Source: Bolinopsis microptera | Lineage: Eukaryota > Ctenophora > Tentaculata > Lobata > Bolinopsidae | DNA length: 64,000 bases | Direction: 5' to 3' | Assembly: GCF_026151205.1 (NCBI RefSeq) | Contig: NC_087073.1 | Span: 19,606,658-19,670,657, forward strand | Shown: positions 52,631-62,992 of the stretch, in pieces | Layout of the letters: the number at the start of each line of letters is the position of its first letter | Position numbering within the stretch: position 1 is the stretch's first letter | Program-made: the position numbers and the translations under genes | Notes under the pieces: generated by a model | Databases searched by the model: none | What the model was told of the DNA's origin: nothing | Seen by the model: only the letters and a program-made list of their open reading frames with translations

Positions 52631-52745
52631 CAATTAATTCTGATCTGAAAACATTTTGCTGCCTGTTTTCTAACATTTAATTCTGATCTGAAAACATTTT
52701 GCTGCCTGTTTTCTAACATTTAATTCTGATCTGATATCATCTTGT
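52598..52745. repeat. 43-bp tandem repeat spanning the Ly6 stop codon
   Basis: GATCTGAAAACATTTTGCT(A/G)CC, then TGTTTTCTAACA(A/T)TTAATTCT, starts at about 52,599, 52,642 and 52,685, with a degenerate fourth copy. The first copy contains the last codons and the stop of the Ly6 gene. Confidence 0.9.
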
Positions 52746-53127
52746 TACTTGTTTTCAGCACTCAGTATTTTTCGTTCACCTACCTTCAACAACGAAAGTT
52801 AATATATTAACATTATGTTATATATTAACGGGTACATGAAACGATGGGTTGAGGAACAACACACTATAACTCTCTTAGTGCAGGCAACTCGAAGGTATCT
52901 CCTCAAGTACTAGTACAAATACAATGTTCCTCATACAATGTTCCTCATAAGTAACATGAATAAGTTCGGTATTAGGTTCCACCTTTTAACATTAAGCGTT
53001 AATACTTAAATCGCTTAAATCGCTTATCGCAGATATCTCTAGCAATCTGTAATTCAGAAACATCGAGCTGGCACCCATCTCTACGGTTCATTCTTGTTAC
53101 ACTAGCTGGTGCAACTAAAATATTGAT

Positions 53128-53600
53128 TCCAGGGATAATATCCGGTAGTAGAGACTAGGTAGGACAAGTGAAACTACTGTTTACTGTTTAGGAGGAAACG
53201 GTCGAGTTGAAGAAATATGAGATCCTGGAGAAGTTCGCTGTTTATCAGTCTCATGATAAGATAATGATTCCAGGGATAATATCCGGTAGTCCTAAACAGT
53301 AGTTTCACTTGTCCTACATAGTCTCTACTAGTACTACCGGATATTATCCCTGGAATCATTATCTTACCATGAGACTGATAAACAGCGAACCTCTCCAGGA
53401 TCTTATATTTTCTTCAACTCGACCGGGATACATTTGGTCTTTTGGAAAACACCTAAAAACTTATGAACAGAGACTCATATTTCTAAAACGTTGCAAATCA
53501 TATTTAATTTTAGCCTGATGAAAGTGTAGCACACTGAAAGCTCGCGTTTATTCCTAAACAGTAGTTTCACTTGTCCTACCTAGTCTCTACTACCGAACTA
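53128..53600. mobile_element. Complex foldback cluster with 92-bp arms
   Basis: The left arm (53,199-53,290, CGGTCGAGTTGAAGAAATAT to ATAATATCCGGTAGT) and right arm (about 53,333-53,425) are reverse complements around a 42-bp loop. The loop sequence CCTAAACAGTAGTTTCACTT occurs again inverted at 53,150-53,195 and direct at 53,553-53,590. It is therefore a set of four related blocks, not a single hairpin. Confidence 0.75.
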
Positions 53601-53964
53601 AAATATGTTGTCACAATTATTTGAGTATTATCCACTTCAACTGGTCATAAAATATTGACTGGAGGCAAATCTGTATTTCTTGTTAAGAATCTCTGACATC
53701 AAAATTGCTATTTTGTAATCTGATCACGCCTCAGAGTCCAAATTTGGTATTGTTGTACAGTTTCCATGGCAACATGCCACATACAGGGACCGCACTATGT
53801 ACTGGGTAACGAGGTTAGTGGAATGTGATTTGTACCGACCACGATATTACAGCAGCTAACATTCACATCTAGTACGAAATATTATTGCGGGCTCATCCCA
53901 CCATTTTGCTTTTTATCGGTGTTTTATTGTTATTCTCTGTTGGCAACAGCTGATTGCTTGAGCC

Positions 53965-54006
53965 CACGTGACCGAGTCACATGTCACGTGAGCCGCGCAT
54001 CACGTG
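53965..54006. promoter_or_regulatory. Three CACGTG E-boxes within 42 bp
   Basis: CACGTG occurs at 53,965, 53,985 and 54,001. Each is preceded by C, T or T and followed by A; the last two read TCACGTGA, the preferred extended form for USF/MiT/TFEB-type bHLH-zip factors. The region is locally GC-rich. The nearest plus-strand gene begins about 1.2 kb downstream. Confidence 0.45.
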
Positions 54007-54129
54007 ACATAAGGCGCGTGTCGCTCGCCAGCAAGGTGACTCGGAGCACGACAATGTCCGGTTATGTGATAGCTTGCTGGGACTTGCACGTCACCAGCGA
54101 CTCTACTACTTGTCAAACTTTTTAACTTG

Positions 54130-54770
54130 CAGTACATCACTTGGAGGACTTTATCTTGACTTCAGAATGAAGCCGCGTGAACTTTGCGAGTTTTTGACGA
54201 CGTTTGAATAAGTGCTCTACTTTTCTGTGCAAGTGTGTTTAGCTTCTCCAGACAAAGGCTATACTACTCACACTTAGCTCGAACCTCTCATTTGTTCACA
54301 CTCGTCAAATCTTTTGTTTTAAATTTGTTAGTTACGTTAGACTAACTTAAAGTTTAGGCTGAGCTGGGGTACTTTGATAATCTTATATTTGTCTTCTATC
54401 TACCTCCATGTATACAACTTTGGAAATAAAACGGAATAAATTAAGGGGGTGGAAATCTAAAATAGTTCAGATACAATGACAATTATTCCAAACGTGATAT
54501 TATCATTCGATTTCAAATATCCAATGCTCAATTTCTAGAACAACCCAAAGCCTCCAAAAAGAAAAAAATTGAATCAATAATTTATTAAATAAAAGTTCTA
54601 AACAAGGAATAGTAAAAAACATCGCCCAAGTCTAAAACAAATAACTAAATATCAAAACGTTACTGTAGTTTCTGCCAACATCTTTTGTCATAAGCTAAAT
54701 TACGGAGAATTAATAAAACGAATTAAATTATTAAGTATGATAAGGTAAAACCAGTAAAACATTAACATAA
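54130..54770. other. Intergenic stretch, nothing recognised
   Basis: AT-rich with no repeat or coding segment noted. Confidence 0.45.
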
Positions 54771-54771
54771 G

Positions 54772-54980
54772 CCATAATATAACTATGTCATAATTTAACT
54801 AATTCATATAACATACCAAGTCATAATTTAACTAATTCGTAATATAACTAAGTCATAATATAACTAATTCGTAATATAACTAAGTCATAATATAACTAAG
54901 TCATAATTTAACTAATTCGTAATATAACTAAGTCATAATATAACTAAGTCATAATATAAGTAAGTCATATTATAACTAAC
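54772..54980. repeat. AT-rich tandem repeat of about 16-bp half-units
   Basis: ATAATATAACTAAGTC and ATAATTTAACTAATTC/G alternate about 12 times with small changes. Confidence 0.85.
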
Positions 54981-55189
54981 AGGGCACTTTAAGTCATGAC
55001 GGTCGGAAGTTGCGAGAAGAAGTATGATACCGTGGTCGGGAGTTGGGTGAGAATATTTGAAATTATCAATTTTTCTTTCAGTTTTCACAGAGATTAAAAG
55101 TGTTTTTAAATCAGAGTTTAATAATTATCTTCCCACGATTGGCGAAATTAAAGTATTGGACAACTACAAGTTCAGTCCAAAGAACTAAC

Positions 55190-57478
55190 ATGTCTGTCAA
55201 AGCCCCATTCTCCAAACCTCACCCCCCAATACCTTCAGTTCAACTCCGGGTTCCACGGTCACAACCGCAGTTTACCACGTAACTACTACAACACCTTCAG
55301 AGAGATTTCTAAACCAACTCCACCACGCAAGTTCTCATCTAGAGCACAGGTAAACTATTCTAAATATTCTTTATTGCCATTTATTGTGTTAGAATTACTA
55401 TGTTGCAATCTATGATACAGATGTAAGAAGTACTGCTTGTTAATATTTAGTTCTACACCAGATGAAGATCTACTCAAATATTGTTACCCTCACTAATCAG
55501 TATCACTATTTCAGGAAGGTACATTCTCCCACCCCTTCACAAAACACGACAACAAGAAAACATTTACTAACGACATCGATCAGCTGGCCATGGTGAGTGG
55601 TATAATAGAGATCATTAAACTACATCTCTCCGGACATTAGCTGTTCAGTAAAAATACTTTCTTTCCCGTGATCAAACAAATCACAATGTCACAATAAGAA
55701 GTTAATCAAAAAGTAAATCCTTACAAGACTTTTGAAACACCCTGTACCGTATACTATAATAGGTATACGTACTATTGAGCAGCTCATCAAGCACCAAGCT
55801 ATGTTATCTATTCAACAAACAAAAAACGGTAAACCCAACTTTGTCTCCTCAGTACGGACTAAGAAAGGACCCGGACAGATCAAAAGGGAAGTTTAACAAG
55901 GGTCTAGTGGGGTGGGATAAGAAACACGATAGCAGGAGATACATATCTTGTTACAGGATGGAGACAAAGAGTGCGCCTATCAACTACCGTGTAAAGGACT
56001 GCATGAAGGTCAGTTATACAGTCATAGTAGATAGTAGAGGGTGGGGGTTTTTAATTGGTGAGAAAATTCAAAACTAACGTCCCCAAAATCATAATATAAA
56101 AGCAATGTCCCGCAGGACTGGGAGCCACCTCCCTATAATAATATAAAAGCAATGTCCCGCAGGACTGGGAGCCACTAGGGAACAAGATGGAGTTTAACAC
56201 GATGTACAGAGAGCACTACTGCAGACAAACCCCCGTCACCCACGAACTAAGGGCCAAGTCCGCGTCTCTCAGTGGTCACTCTGTCGGCAGGCAAAGTGGA
56301 CATTCTATTCCGGAGACCAGGAACAAACGTCCTAAAACCACCAATCTAGGTAGGTGCAACTTTGGGAGATATTTTATTAGTTTCTACCACTAATCTAGAT
56401 AAGTACAACTTCCCTTATATTTGATTCTAATTGATCATTGCTTATAATTGACCGAAAACACCAGCGTGAGCTTGAATAATATGTTACTTGAATGACAACC
56501 AGCTAAAACCTTGTACAGTATCCCCACTGCCCCCAATAGTAACACGTGACCGAGAAAGGCCGATGGAGCTGAGACCGGAGTGGATGGGAGCTTCCCTCAC
56601 CAAACAGAGGAACCAGAGTGACTTCTCTCTGGCTAACGAGTACCACGGATACAACTGGGAGGACAGGCAATCTGGTGAGTCTCATCACGTGGTTTTTGTA
56701 TATCAGTTCATTATCAAATATGCAGTTTAAAAACGGACCATTGTTGTTCTAAGAACTGGAAAGCAGTATACAATCAGCTTTCCTTTTCCCTTCTCTGCAT
56801 TTTGCAATTATAACGTTTTTACACTCACAACCTGACAGTTAAGTGTGTCGAGCATGTAACCAGCATGTTGGTTACAACTGCTTCACAGTAACCACAGTAA
56901 CCACACGAGCTAAAGTCACTGTCTGACGAGCCTTCCTATTGCAACACCTGTTGTGAGACGAAACCATTATTAGGGTTGAATCAAGCAAAATAACCAATCA
57001 GGGTTGCAGAATTATTAACCTATCTCGCACAAATGTGTATAATTCATCGAACATTTAACCAGACGAATTAACTTAAACTACAAGGGTACCGCAATACTTA
57101 TACACTGCACGTGTGCTCTATACAGTATTTTAAACCACACGTGCACTGAGAACCACACAAAGGCACCACATAGTTGCGGCGGTTACATTATTTGACGCAT
57201 ATTTCATGCATTTTTATGAGGAATTTTGCAATCTGAAAAGTTGTGGGTTCGCATAATTCACGAACATTCTCCGTATCTAAATGGTATTGGTACATCTAGT
57301 ACCGCACTATTGACCTTCCTTTTTAGGCGAGGGAAGCAGGAGAAGCAGCATACACAGCCGAGGTAGCAGAAGGAGCAGCATTATTCGTGGAACAAGTGGT
57401 GAACTACGAGACATGGCCACCAACACGGACAGAGAGTCGTGCGACATGGCCAGCAACACTGAAAAGGATCAGATCTAG
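55190..57478 (+). CDS. Six-exon gene of unknown function, possibly an axonemal/sperm-tail protein
   Basis: Exons 55190-55349, 55515-55592, 55853-56008, 56163-56349, 56519-56674 and 57327-57478 (TAG) have GT/AG borders and consistent phases (0,0,0,1,1). The predicted protein is about 290 residues, basic, and rich in Tyr, His, Arg and Ser, with no signal peptide or membrane helix. Segments include NYYNTFREISKPTPPRKFSS, FSHPFTKHDNKKTFTNDI, GLRKDPDRSKGKFNKGLVGW, DWEPLGNKMEFNTMYREHYC and NEYHGYNWEDRQSG, with an Arg/Ser-rich end. The HDN....F....GL.K pattern and short YxxHY/W motifs resemble small ciliary microtubule-associated proteins such as the TEX36 group; this is a loose likeness. In exon 1, the ATG frame (MSVKAPFSKPHPPIPS) and the downstream frame differ by one base, with a CCCCCC run between them. 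Either the start lies in another exon or the run length is wrong. Confidence 0.7.
56091..56176 (+). repeat. 47-bp tandem duplication of a 3' splice site
   Basis: ATAATATAAAAGCAATGTCC, then CGCAGGACTGGGAGCCAC, occurs at 56,091 and 56,138. Only the second copy leads into an open exon. Use of the first AG (exon start 56,116) would reach a stop within about 20 codons. Confidence 0.85.
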
Positions 57479-58491
57479 AGTCTGATCTAGAGTGCGCAAC
57501 TGAGCTGAGGACCCAGTTAATAGCGGCGGGAATCGCTTAATCTACCGTATATTTTCTGCATCTTTATGTGTAATATTGTAATAGAGTCAGTTGCAGGAGC
57601 GTGGTTCAGGCGCGTAAGTTTATAAGGGATAGTGAAAGGGACTGACAAATGCGTTGTTACAATTTAATGGATTAAAGTTTTGTTTCTTGGGATCAGTGGT
57701 GGTGCGATTGAGATTATCATTGGATATTTAAATATCGACATTAATCTTTAAATTTAAGTGCTTGATAATTAATTAAGTGTTATGAGCTTTCTCAAATATT
57801 CTGTTTCTGATATGTATAGATTAGTTTGAAAGCTCATTCTGATACCATTATTAAATGTTATATATAGCTTGTAGATATTTTGACAGTTTTTCAAAAAACA
57901 AAGATGTATCACTTGTGCAATCTTATTCGTCAACAACTACGAATAACATGGGATTTAAGAATCAAGCTAAGAAAGGACCACGACTTTGAAATATGAGTTT
58001 TTAAGACCTGCGTTCGCAATTGTCATATCCATCTTAAATGCATTAACATAAATATAATATATGTTTCAGAATTACGTAATGTAAGTGTAACGTAATGGAA
58101 ATATTTTAAACTAGCATATCCTGTCCAAACCCAGGATGCACTACATGAAGAATTCGTAGTAACTTTGTTTGAAAAGCATTAATAATGCTATAAATGGTTT
58201 TTCAGATTAAATTCAGTTTTTGTAGCGAAAAATACCGTCACGTAAACTTTCATAATTAATAAAAAATGTCAAAAGTTATTCAAATACTCCCAAGTTCATT
58301 TCTGATTCTAACCAATCACGTGTAACTGTAGTCTTATTAAGTCCTTCAGTTGACATATTCAGTTTCTCACTCTAAAGCTTTTGAAATCTGATGGCCGGAT
58401 GTTCTGTGCTCCAACGCAAATATCTGACGATTAATCCGTTCTGCACGGTAGCCCGAAAACTTCTCACTCTAAGAACGGAGCTCCTTGAGGA
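57479..58491. other. Intergenic stretch between convergent genes
   Basis: It presumably holds 3' UTRs of the plus-strand gene ending at 57,478 and the minus-strand gene ending at 58,492. No other element is seen. Confidence 0.45.
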
Positions 58492-58719
58492 TCACCTGTG
58501 AGGGTGTTCTCTGTTGTAAGTCCTGTGTTTGGGGGACTGAGAAGCTCTGTGAGGTGACTGGTGGGGTGAGTTATACGGACTGCTCTTCTTTATCCCTCCC
58601 ATTACTCCGTGCTTCTTCTGCTGGAACTCAGCGTACAGCCCGTCTGGTCCTGCTACTCCTGCTAGCTTCCCCGAGAACTCCTTGCTTACTAGTTTCGGGA
58701 GCACACTCAACAGGGATAC
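58492..58719 (-). CDS. Terminal exon of the unrecognised minus-strand gene
   Basis: It follows TACATTACAG (minus strand) in phase 0, with 75 codons then TGA. It reads VSLLSVLPKLVSKEFSGKLA, then AEFQQKKHGVMGGIKKSSPY, with an SP/H-rich end. The preceding intron contains the 15-bp minisatellite, which begins about 20 bp from this acceptor. Confidence 0.65.
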   Translation of the reverse strand, partial: VSLLSVLPKLVSKEFSGKLAGVAGPDGLYAEFQQKKHGVMGGIKKSSPYNSPHQSPHRASQSPKHRTYNREHPHR

Positions 58720-61037
58720 CTGTAATGTAGATCACTTTTAGTAAGATCACTTTTAGCTTTTTAGTTGGATCACTTTTAGTTGGATCACTTTTAGTTGGAT
58801 CACTTTTAGTTAGATCGCTTTTAGTTGGATCACTTTTAGTTGGATCACTTTTAGTTGGATTGCTTTTAGTTGGATCACTTTTAGTTGAATCACTTTTAGT
58901 TGGATCACTTTTAGTTGGATCACTTTTAGTAGGATCACTTTTAGTTGGATCACTTTTAGTTGGATCACTTTTAGTTGGATCACTTTTAGTTGGATCACTT
59001 TTAGTTAGATCGCTTTTAGTTGGATCACTTTTAGTTGGATCACTTTTAGTTGGATCACTTTTAGTTAGATCGCTTTTAGTTGGATCACTTTTAGTTGGAT
59101 CACTTTTAGTTGGATTGCTTTTAGTTAGATCGCTTTTAGTTGGATCACTTTTAGTTGGATCACTTTTAGTTGGATTGCTTTTAGTTGGATCACTTTTAGT
59201 TGGATCACTTTTAGTTGGATTGCTTTTAGTTGGATCACTTTTAGTTGAATCACTTTTAGTTGGATCACTTTTAGTTGGATCACTTTTAGTAGGATCACTT
59301 TTAGTTGGATCACTTTTAGTTGGATCACTTTTAGTTGGATCACTTTTAGTTGGATCACTTTTAGTTAGATCGCTTTTAGTTGGATCACTTTTAGTTGGAT
59401 CACTTTTAGTTGGATTGCTTTTAGTTGGATCACTTTTAGTTGAATCACTTTTAGTTGGATCACTTTTAGTTGGATCACTTTTAGTAGGATCACTTTTAGT
59501 TGGATCACTTTTAGTTGGATCACTTTTAGTTGGATCACTTTTAGTTGGATCACTTTTAGTTAGATCGCTTTTAGTTGGATCACTTTTAGTTGGATCACTT
59601 TTAGTTGGATTGCTTTTAGTTGGATCACTTTTAGTTGAATCACTTTTAGCTGGATCACTTTTAGCTTTTTAGTTGGATCACTTTTAGTTGGATCACTTTT
59701 AGTTGGATTGCTTTTAGTTGGATCACTTTTAGTTGAATCACTTTTAGTTGGATCACTTTTAGCTGGATCACTTTTAGTTTGATGTGATGGAAGTCCTGAG
59801 ATTGGACAGTCTGATAAATATCTTAAGTGAATAACTGCGGTCGAGCACAAATTTATTATGACTACAGAAAAATTCTCATTTAATTCACGTGTGATTGTCA
59901 CTTGTGAATCAATGAAAATTACTTCTAGAACGATGTTCCATCAAATTATTATCCTTCCACATAAACTCATTAGAACTTTTTAAGTGAAATAAATCAAGCA
60001 AGTAAAACAGAAGAAGACACCGCTAACAAGTACAGCAGTCCGGAATTAAACGCAGAAAGAAGCACGTGCCAGAGCTAGTGGATATATGTACAGTGATTCA
60101 GCAGTGGAGAGCATAGTGACAAGTATATGAATGGGCAGCATGGTCGATCAAGTGCTGACCAACATGTTGCAGGCGAAGCAGACACGGCTAAATGTGGGAA
60201 CAAGGTGGACAAGTCTGGACAAATAAGGGCCGGGGGGGGGGGGGGGGGGGACTAACTGCATTTAAGTGAAGGAATATATCAAGTATTAAATGTTATAGAT
60301 CAAATGAAATAGCAGCGACAACAGATTGAAAAACAAACCTTCTCCCCAGCAATGCTGGGATGGAGAGAAGCTGTCTTAGCCAGCTTGATAACAGGGACCG
60401 AGGTCGGGGAACTGTCGCTCATCTCGGATACACTTCTTTTCAGGGGGTTTGATGTGCTCACTTCTTTGTTTATTATCTCACCCTCTGTAACATTACGATG
60501 TATTGCTAGATTTGTTCAGTAGGTAGGATGAGCTTTAAATAGAGTTCGATTCAAGTGGTTTCAGGATTCAATAGCAAATCGTTTTATTTTAAAACTATTT
60601 TTCTTAACAAGACTAAATACAGAACATACCAGAAGAAGTTGAAACATAGAGACTCTCCTCACTGAGGGCTGTGCCCCCTTTTATCTTGTACAAACAGTCT
60701 CTAACTTTGCCGTGCTGGGATGATATGTTGGCCATTGAGAGGATCAGTTTCTCCAGCTCCTGCCACAGTTCTTGTACTGCTCCGTCCCTGTAATATTACG
60801 TTCTAATAGTTGACTGAATATTAAGTCACTTAAATAAGTGATGCCTTCTGTTTTGAACATTAAGTCACACGGCGATACGGCGATAAACATATATATAATG
60901 GTCCCTTGAATTCTAAAATACTTGTAACTTATTTCAGTAGTTATCATTTCTAGAATATCAACTAACCTTTTTCCCGTTTTACTCTTGAAAGATATAGGCT
61001 CTTTTTTAACTTCAATTCCCTGTACCCGGTAAATAGC
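58492..61037 (-). CDS. Last four exons of an unrecognised minus-strand gene
   Basis: Exons on the minus strand are 61037-60967, 60787-60630, about 60463-60339 and 58719-58492 (TGA). The GT/AG sites are good except for the acceptor of the third exon, and the phases chain (2, 1, 0). Joined peptide segments are IEVKKEPISFKSKTGKR, VQELWQELEKLILSMANISS, HGKVRDCLYKIKGG, LKRSVSEMSDSSPTSVPV, LVSKEFSGKLAGVAGPDGLY and a basic Ser/Pro/His-rich end (SPYNSPHQSPHRASQSPKH). I see no catalytic motif, signal peptide or membrane helix. The amphipathic ELWQELEKLILSMANI stretch could form a coiled coil, and the SP-rich tail looks like a disordered, phosphorylatable region. Upstream exons were not identified. Confidence 0.6.
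58735..59785. repeat. 15-bp minisatellite, about 68 copies, inside an intron
   Basis: The unit is TTGGATCACTTTTAG, with variants GAATCAC, GGATTGC and AGATCGC. A block of about 13 units recurs nearly unchanged (for example from 58,860, 59,220 and 59,415), which indicates higher-order amplification. 15 bp is a multiple of three, so a plus-strand frame reads SLLVG repeats and minus-strand frames read KVIQL repeats. These frames are by-products. Confidence 0.95.
60233..60250. repeat. Homopolymer run of 18 G
   Basis: It follows AAGGGCC and precedes ACTAACTGC in the last intron of the minus-strand gene. No partner end was found. Confidence 0.8.
60630..60787 (-). CDS. Internal exon of the unrecognised minus-strand gene
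   Basis: It starts after AATATTACAG (minus strand), with one base completing an Arg codon, and ends before GTATGT. It reads DGAVQELWQELEKLILSMAN, then SQHGKVRDCLYKIKGGTALS and a Ser-rich end. Confidence 0.65.
60967..61037 (-). CDS. Internal exon of the unrecognised minus-strand gene
   Basis: It starts after GGTTATTTCAG (minus strand) in phase 0 and leaves with two bases before GTTAGT. It reads AIYRVQGIEVKKEPISFKSK, then TGKR. Confidence 0.6.
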
Positions 61038-61950
61038 CTGAAATAACCACCATTTATAAAATTGACATAATATAATTAGTAACAAAATATACAAGTTAAT
61101 AAAGCAGAAAACTGCATCACAATTAAAATAATTCTAAAACATTTCCTCAAAAAATGTATTCTCTTATTTTATATTTACTAGGGTTTATACTTACATAATG
61201 AATAAATCCTTCTAGTTTTTATATCTTAATCAATAATTATACCGTATAACAGAGACTGAAAGTCGCGTCGGGGCGGGGTAAGCAAAACACATAGTATATA
61301 ATACAATAGGTTACACTGTGTCCTGCGGTTACAACATACTACTGGTTAAAGCAACCCTTGAGGAACAATTTGTGGTATGTGATTGGAACTTGGCATCGCA
61401 CTAATTGAACCGGACCATTAAGAACACCTATAAACCGGCTCCAACATCAGATCACGTCAAACAAAACAGTGACGATTAATTGATGATTTTATCTAAAGAT
61501 TTCAGTCGGTTGACTTATAAATGGTAAAGAGCTAGAATAGAGTACAGATTATTTAGCAGTCCCTCGCTCGATCCACAGAGCTGAGCCCTTCGGATCTGCA
61601 CTATGACTTTGATGGTAAAGCTGCACAATTTTACAGTTTTGTTGTTCCCTTTGTTTGAGTAGCTCAATCGATACTCTGTAGATTTGTTGGCAACATCTTC
61701 TATTGTTTCAACTGGCACTTGTTAAATAGTTGCAGATCAGAGGAGACTTGAGGAATTGAGGACATCAGTCTTACACAAACATACGTGCTCAAAACGTACT
61801 TCATACCAGCTAATCGACGAACAATGATATGAAAAATTCCTGAAATACCAACAGTTGTCAACTTTAAGAACAATAGTCTTCCATAGACCGTACCTTATTG
61901 ATGATCATTCTAGCAGTGCCAGTTTGCACTTCTTGATAATGTTTTTGATA
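61038..61950. other. Stretch with no confirmed gene
   Basis: More exons of the minus-strand gene might lie here. The minus-strand frame at 61,515-61,718 (PVETIEDVANKSTEYRLSYS) has some coding character, but I could not place it with matching splice phases. Confidence 0.35.
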
Positions 61951-61970
61951 CTAAACATGTTATATACTAC

Positions 61971-62159
61971 ATGTTATTTAATAATGATATTGTCCTTGCC
62001 GGAGATCTTAATATACACTTTGATAATAGCTACAGGGTTGCCTCTGACACTCATGGTCTTCATTCTCTGCACACTCGTACAGCACACATTGGTGGCGCAT
62101 GTCTGGACCAGTTATTCACTTCTCACTTAACAGCCACATTCATTGCAATAATGTCTTAA
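61971..62159 (+). pseudogene. Non-LTR retrotransposon APE endonuclease fragment
   Basis: The peptide has DIVLAGDLNIHFDNSYRVAS and THIGGACLDQLFTSHL-like text (ARTAHIGGACLDQLFTS in frame). The GD(F/L)N motif followed 25-40 residues later by an H..G..LD.....S motif is the signature of the APE-type endonuclease in CR1/Rex/RTE-like elements. It is truncated at both ends. Confidence 0.7.
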
Positions 62160-62327
62160 TTGGCAATAGAGACACACTAGGCTAGATCAATTTCCTATGA
62201 TCTGTAACATAAGCAACACTTCATCTTGATAGTGGTGTTATTAAAATTCAATTTATTATTATCATAATATGGGACGAGTGCTAGAGTGATTTTAATTTTA
62301 TCGGTCTTCATTAACGTGTGATAATAG

Positions 62328-62803
62328 GGGGGGGGGGGGGGGTCCAAGGGGAACTTTGGGGAGTTTTGGGGAACTTTTTTTTGGGGAACTTCAGGAAACC
62401 TGGGGGACTTTCCCAAAGTTCCCCAAAAAATTATCAATGAAACAAATAATTTTGGGGAATTTTGGGGAACTTTTTTTTGGGGAACTTCAGAAAGTTCCCC
62501 AAAATTCCCCAAAATTCCCCAAAGTTCCCCAAAAAAATTATCATGCCAAAAAAATTATCATGCTGCAAGTATCAACAAGTAAGTTAAGATTATACCTTAT
62601 AATAACATACATGTTAACATTAATGGGTATTAATGTATATTAGAGAAATTTTGAATAATTTTGAATAATTTTGAATAATTTTGAATAATTTTGGGGAATT
62701 TTGGGGAACTTTGGGGAGTTTTGGGGAACTTTTTTTTGGGGAACTTCAGAAATCTTGGGGGACTTTCCCAAAGTTCCCCAAAGTTCCCCTTGGACCCCCC
62801 CCC
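62328..62803. mobile_element. 476-bp MITE with poly-G/poly-C termini and ATAATAG duplication
   Basis: The left end GGGGGGGGTCCAAGGGGAAC and right end GTTCCCCTTGGACCCCCCCC are inverted repeats. ATAATAG flanks both sides (62,321-62,327 and 62,804-62,810). The inside is built of GGGGAACTTT/AAAGTTCCCC words in both orientations plus TTTTGAATAA repeats at 62,648-62,690. Open frames on both strands are low-complexity by-products. Confidence 0.85.
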
Positions 62804-62992
62804 ATAATAGTGAAAGCATTTTGTATTTTTGCCAAATTGTTTCAAATAACCAAATCTCAAATTTAGAAAAATTAGACCAATCGTGGTAAAACTTAATTAT
62901 CATTGATATCAGAGATCCAATTTCCAAACAAAATGATATTTGCTTAAATGCAAATTTAAAAACTTTCATTTCAGCCGTATCCGAGAGCAACA

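Noticed and set aside
58860..59672. 270-codon plus-strand frame of SLLVG repeats, plus matching minus-strand frames
   Set aside because: By-product of a 15-bp tandem unit lacking stop codons, lying in an intron.
61515..61718. Minus-strand frame PVETIEDVANKSTEYRLSYS as a possible exon
   Set aside because: Some coding feel, but its borders and phase do not connect to the neighbouring minus-strand exons.
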